Shown: positions 5,675-6,130 of the stretch, in pieces
Layout of the letters: each line of letters opens with the position of its first letter
How positions within the stretch are numbered: position 1 is the first letter of the stretch
Assembly: GCA_009843675.1 (NCBI GenBank)
Contig: VYCZ01000289.1
Location: 1 to 6,130 of the forward strand
DNA length: 6,130 nt
Direction of reading: 5' to 3'
Origin: Gammaproteobacteria bacterium
Lineage (GTDB): Bacteria > Pseudomonadota > Gammaproteobacteria > Eutrophobiales > Eutrophobiaceae
The notes under the pieces: model-generated
What the model was told of the DNA's origin: nothing
The model's database searches: none
Seen by the model: only the letters and a program-made list of their open reading frames with translations
Translations under genes and position numbers: made by a program

Positions 5675-6130
5675 ATGAAGATGCCCGTAAAGAGCATTCT
5701 GTACTGCACCGTATTACTGTTTCTGGCAACCGCGCCATTACAAACCCGCGCTGACGATACCTCACCGATGCGTTTGCCCGAAGACAAGCTGGCCGGTATC
5801 AACCTGGGTGAATTCGCTCCCTGGCCTGATGAAATGATCCTCGCCGGCTCTTCTGAACATACCTTCAGTGAATTGTTTTCCGGTGAGATCGTGATCGGCG
5901 TGTACCAGGCCCGTCCGATCAAGCTGGATATCAGTTCGCCCTGGCCTTTTGATGAACTGGTCCTGGTCCTGCAAGGTGAATTGCACCTGACGGAATCCGG
6001 CAACGAACATACCGAGAAATATCCCGCGGGCAGCATGCTGGTTGTTCCCAGAGGTTTTACCGGCACCTGGGAAATGGTAGGGGATTACCGTGAAATGTTT
6101 GTGGTCGAGAAACAGGCCTATGTTGCATCC
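5675..6130 (+). CDS. Exported cupin-domain protein (3' end outside the window)
   Basis: 152 codons are visible and the frame is still open at the right edge. Residues 1-26 look like a Sec signal peptide (MKMPVK, then ILYCTVLLFLATAPL, cleavage near TRA/DD), so the protein should be periplasmic beside the dehydrogenases. The cupin barrel covers about 60-145: FDELVLVLQGELHLTESG forms motif 1, and PAGSMLVVPRGFTGTWEMVG forms motif 2. The PRGFxGTWE pattern is typical of DUF861-type cupins. The HxH and second His of metal-binding cupins are absent, so a classical metal centre is doubtful. It shares an APWP segment (residues 48-51) and overall plan with the interrupted minus-strand cupin, which lacks a signal peptide. 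Probably in one transcript with adh copy 2. Function unknown; a role in handling the oxidation product or stabilising the enzyme is speculation. Confidence 0.85.
   Translation, partial: MKMPVKSILYCTVLLFLATAPLQTRADDTSPMRLPEDKLAGINLGEFAPWPDEMILAGSSEHTFSELFSGEIVIGVYQARPIKLDISSPWPFDELVLVLQGELHLTESGNEHTEKYPAGSMLVVPRGFTGTWEMVGDYREMFVVEKQAYVAS

Noticed and set aside
5599..6066. 155-codon minus-strand frame over the exported cupin
   Set aside because: The plus strand has a signal peptide, a ribosome site and cupin motifs; the minus frame is low-information and crosses the adh2 3' end.

Overview
The window looks like proteobacterial chromosome, most likely from an aquatic or marine gammaproteobacterium. 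The basis is a TonB-dependent receptor tail, two periplasmic PQQ/heme c alcohol dehydrogenases, Gram-negative style gene starts and a moderately GC-rich composition. The taxonomy is inference; nothing here fixes a genus.

Layout from left to right. Bases 1-87 are the 3' end of a plus-strand TonB-dependent receptor gene. A strong hairpin at 122-160 lies between it and a converging minus-strand operon. Read in its own direction, that operon is adh1 (3286-1148, PQQ-dependent quinohemoprotein alcohol dehydrogenase), a small cytoplasmic cupin (1123-755) and a TetR-family repressor (758-159). The genes are tightly packed: a 24-nt gap, then a 4-nt stop/start overlap. The cupin carries one in-frame TAG at codon 31 but is otherwise intact in the same frame, so it is easily missed by an ORF scan. 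Between adh1 and the divergent adh2 is a 249-bp intergenic region. On the plus strand adh2 (3536-5635) is a second, paralogous PQQ/heme c dehydrogenase. It is followed after 39 nt by an exported cupin (5675 to beyond the right edge).

Two points stand out. First, the locus is a divergent pair of paralogous modules, each a dehydrogenase followed by a cupin, and the shared intergenic region holds two near-identical palindromes, CGTC-AANN-GACG, one in front of each dehydrogenase. They are the best candidates for operators of the TetR regulator that ends the left operon. Second, both dehydrogenases are unusual at positions that define the family's active site. The vicinal Cys-Cys over PQQ is absent, the Ca-ligand Glu is Asp, the Ca-ligand Asn is Ser, and the residue two after the catalytic Asp is Asn. 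The catalytic Asp, the PQQ-contact Arg, the stacking Trp and the heme c motif remain. Each mature enzyme has exactly two non-heme cysteines, at matching positions, which suggests a replacement disulfide. Together this looks like a divergent subfamily of type II quinohemoprotein dehydrogenases with unknown substrate.

Working model (inference): the receptor imports or senses a substrate, the two periplasmic dehydrogenases oxidise an alcohol and pass electrons through heme c to the respiratory chain, the cupins serve an accessory role, and the TetR protein represses both arms until an inducer appears.
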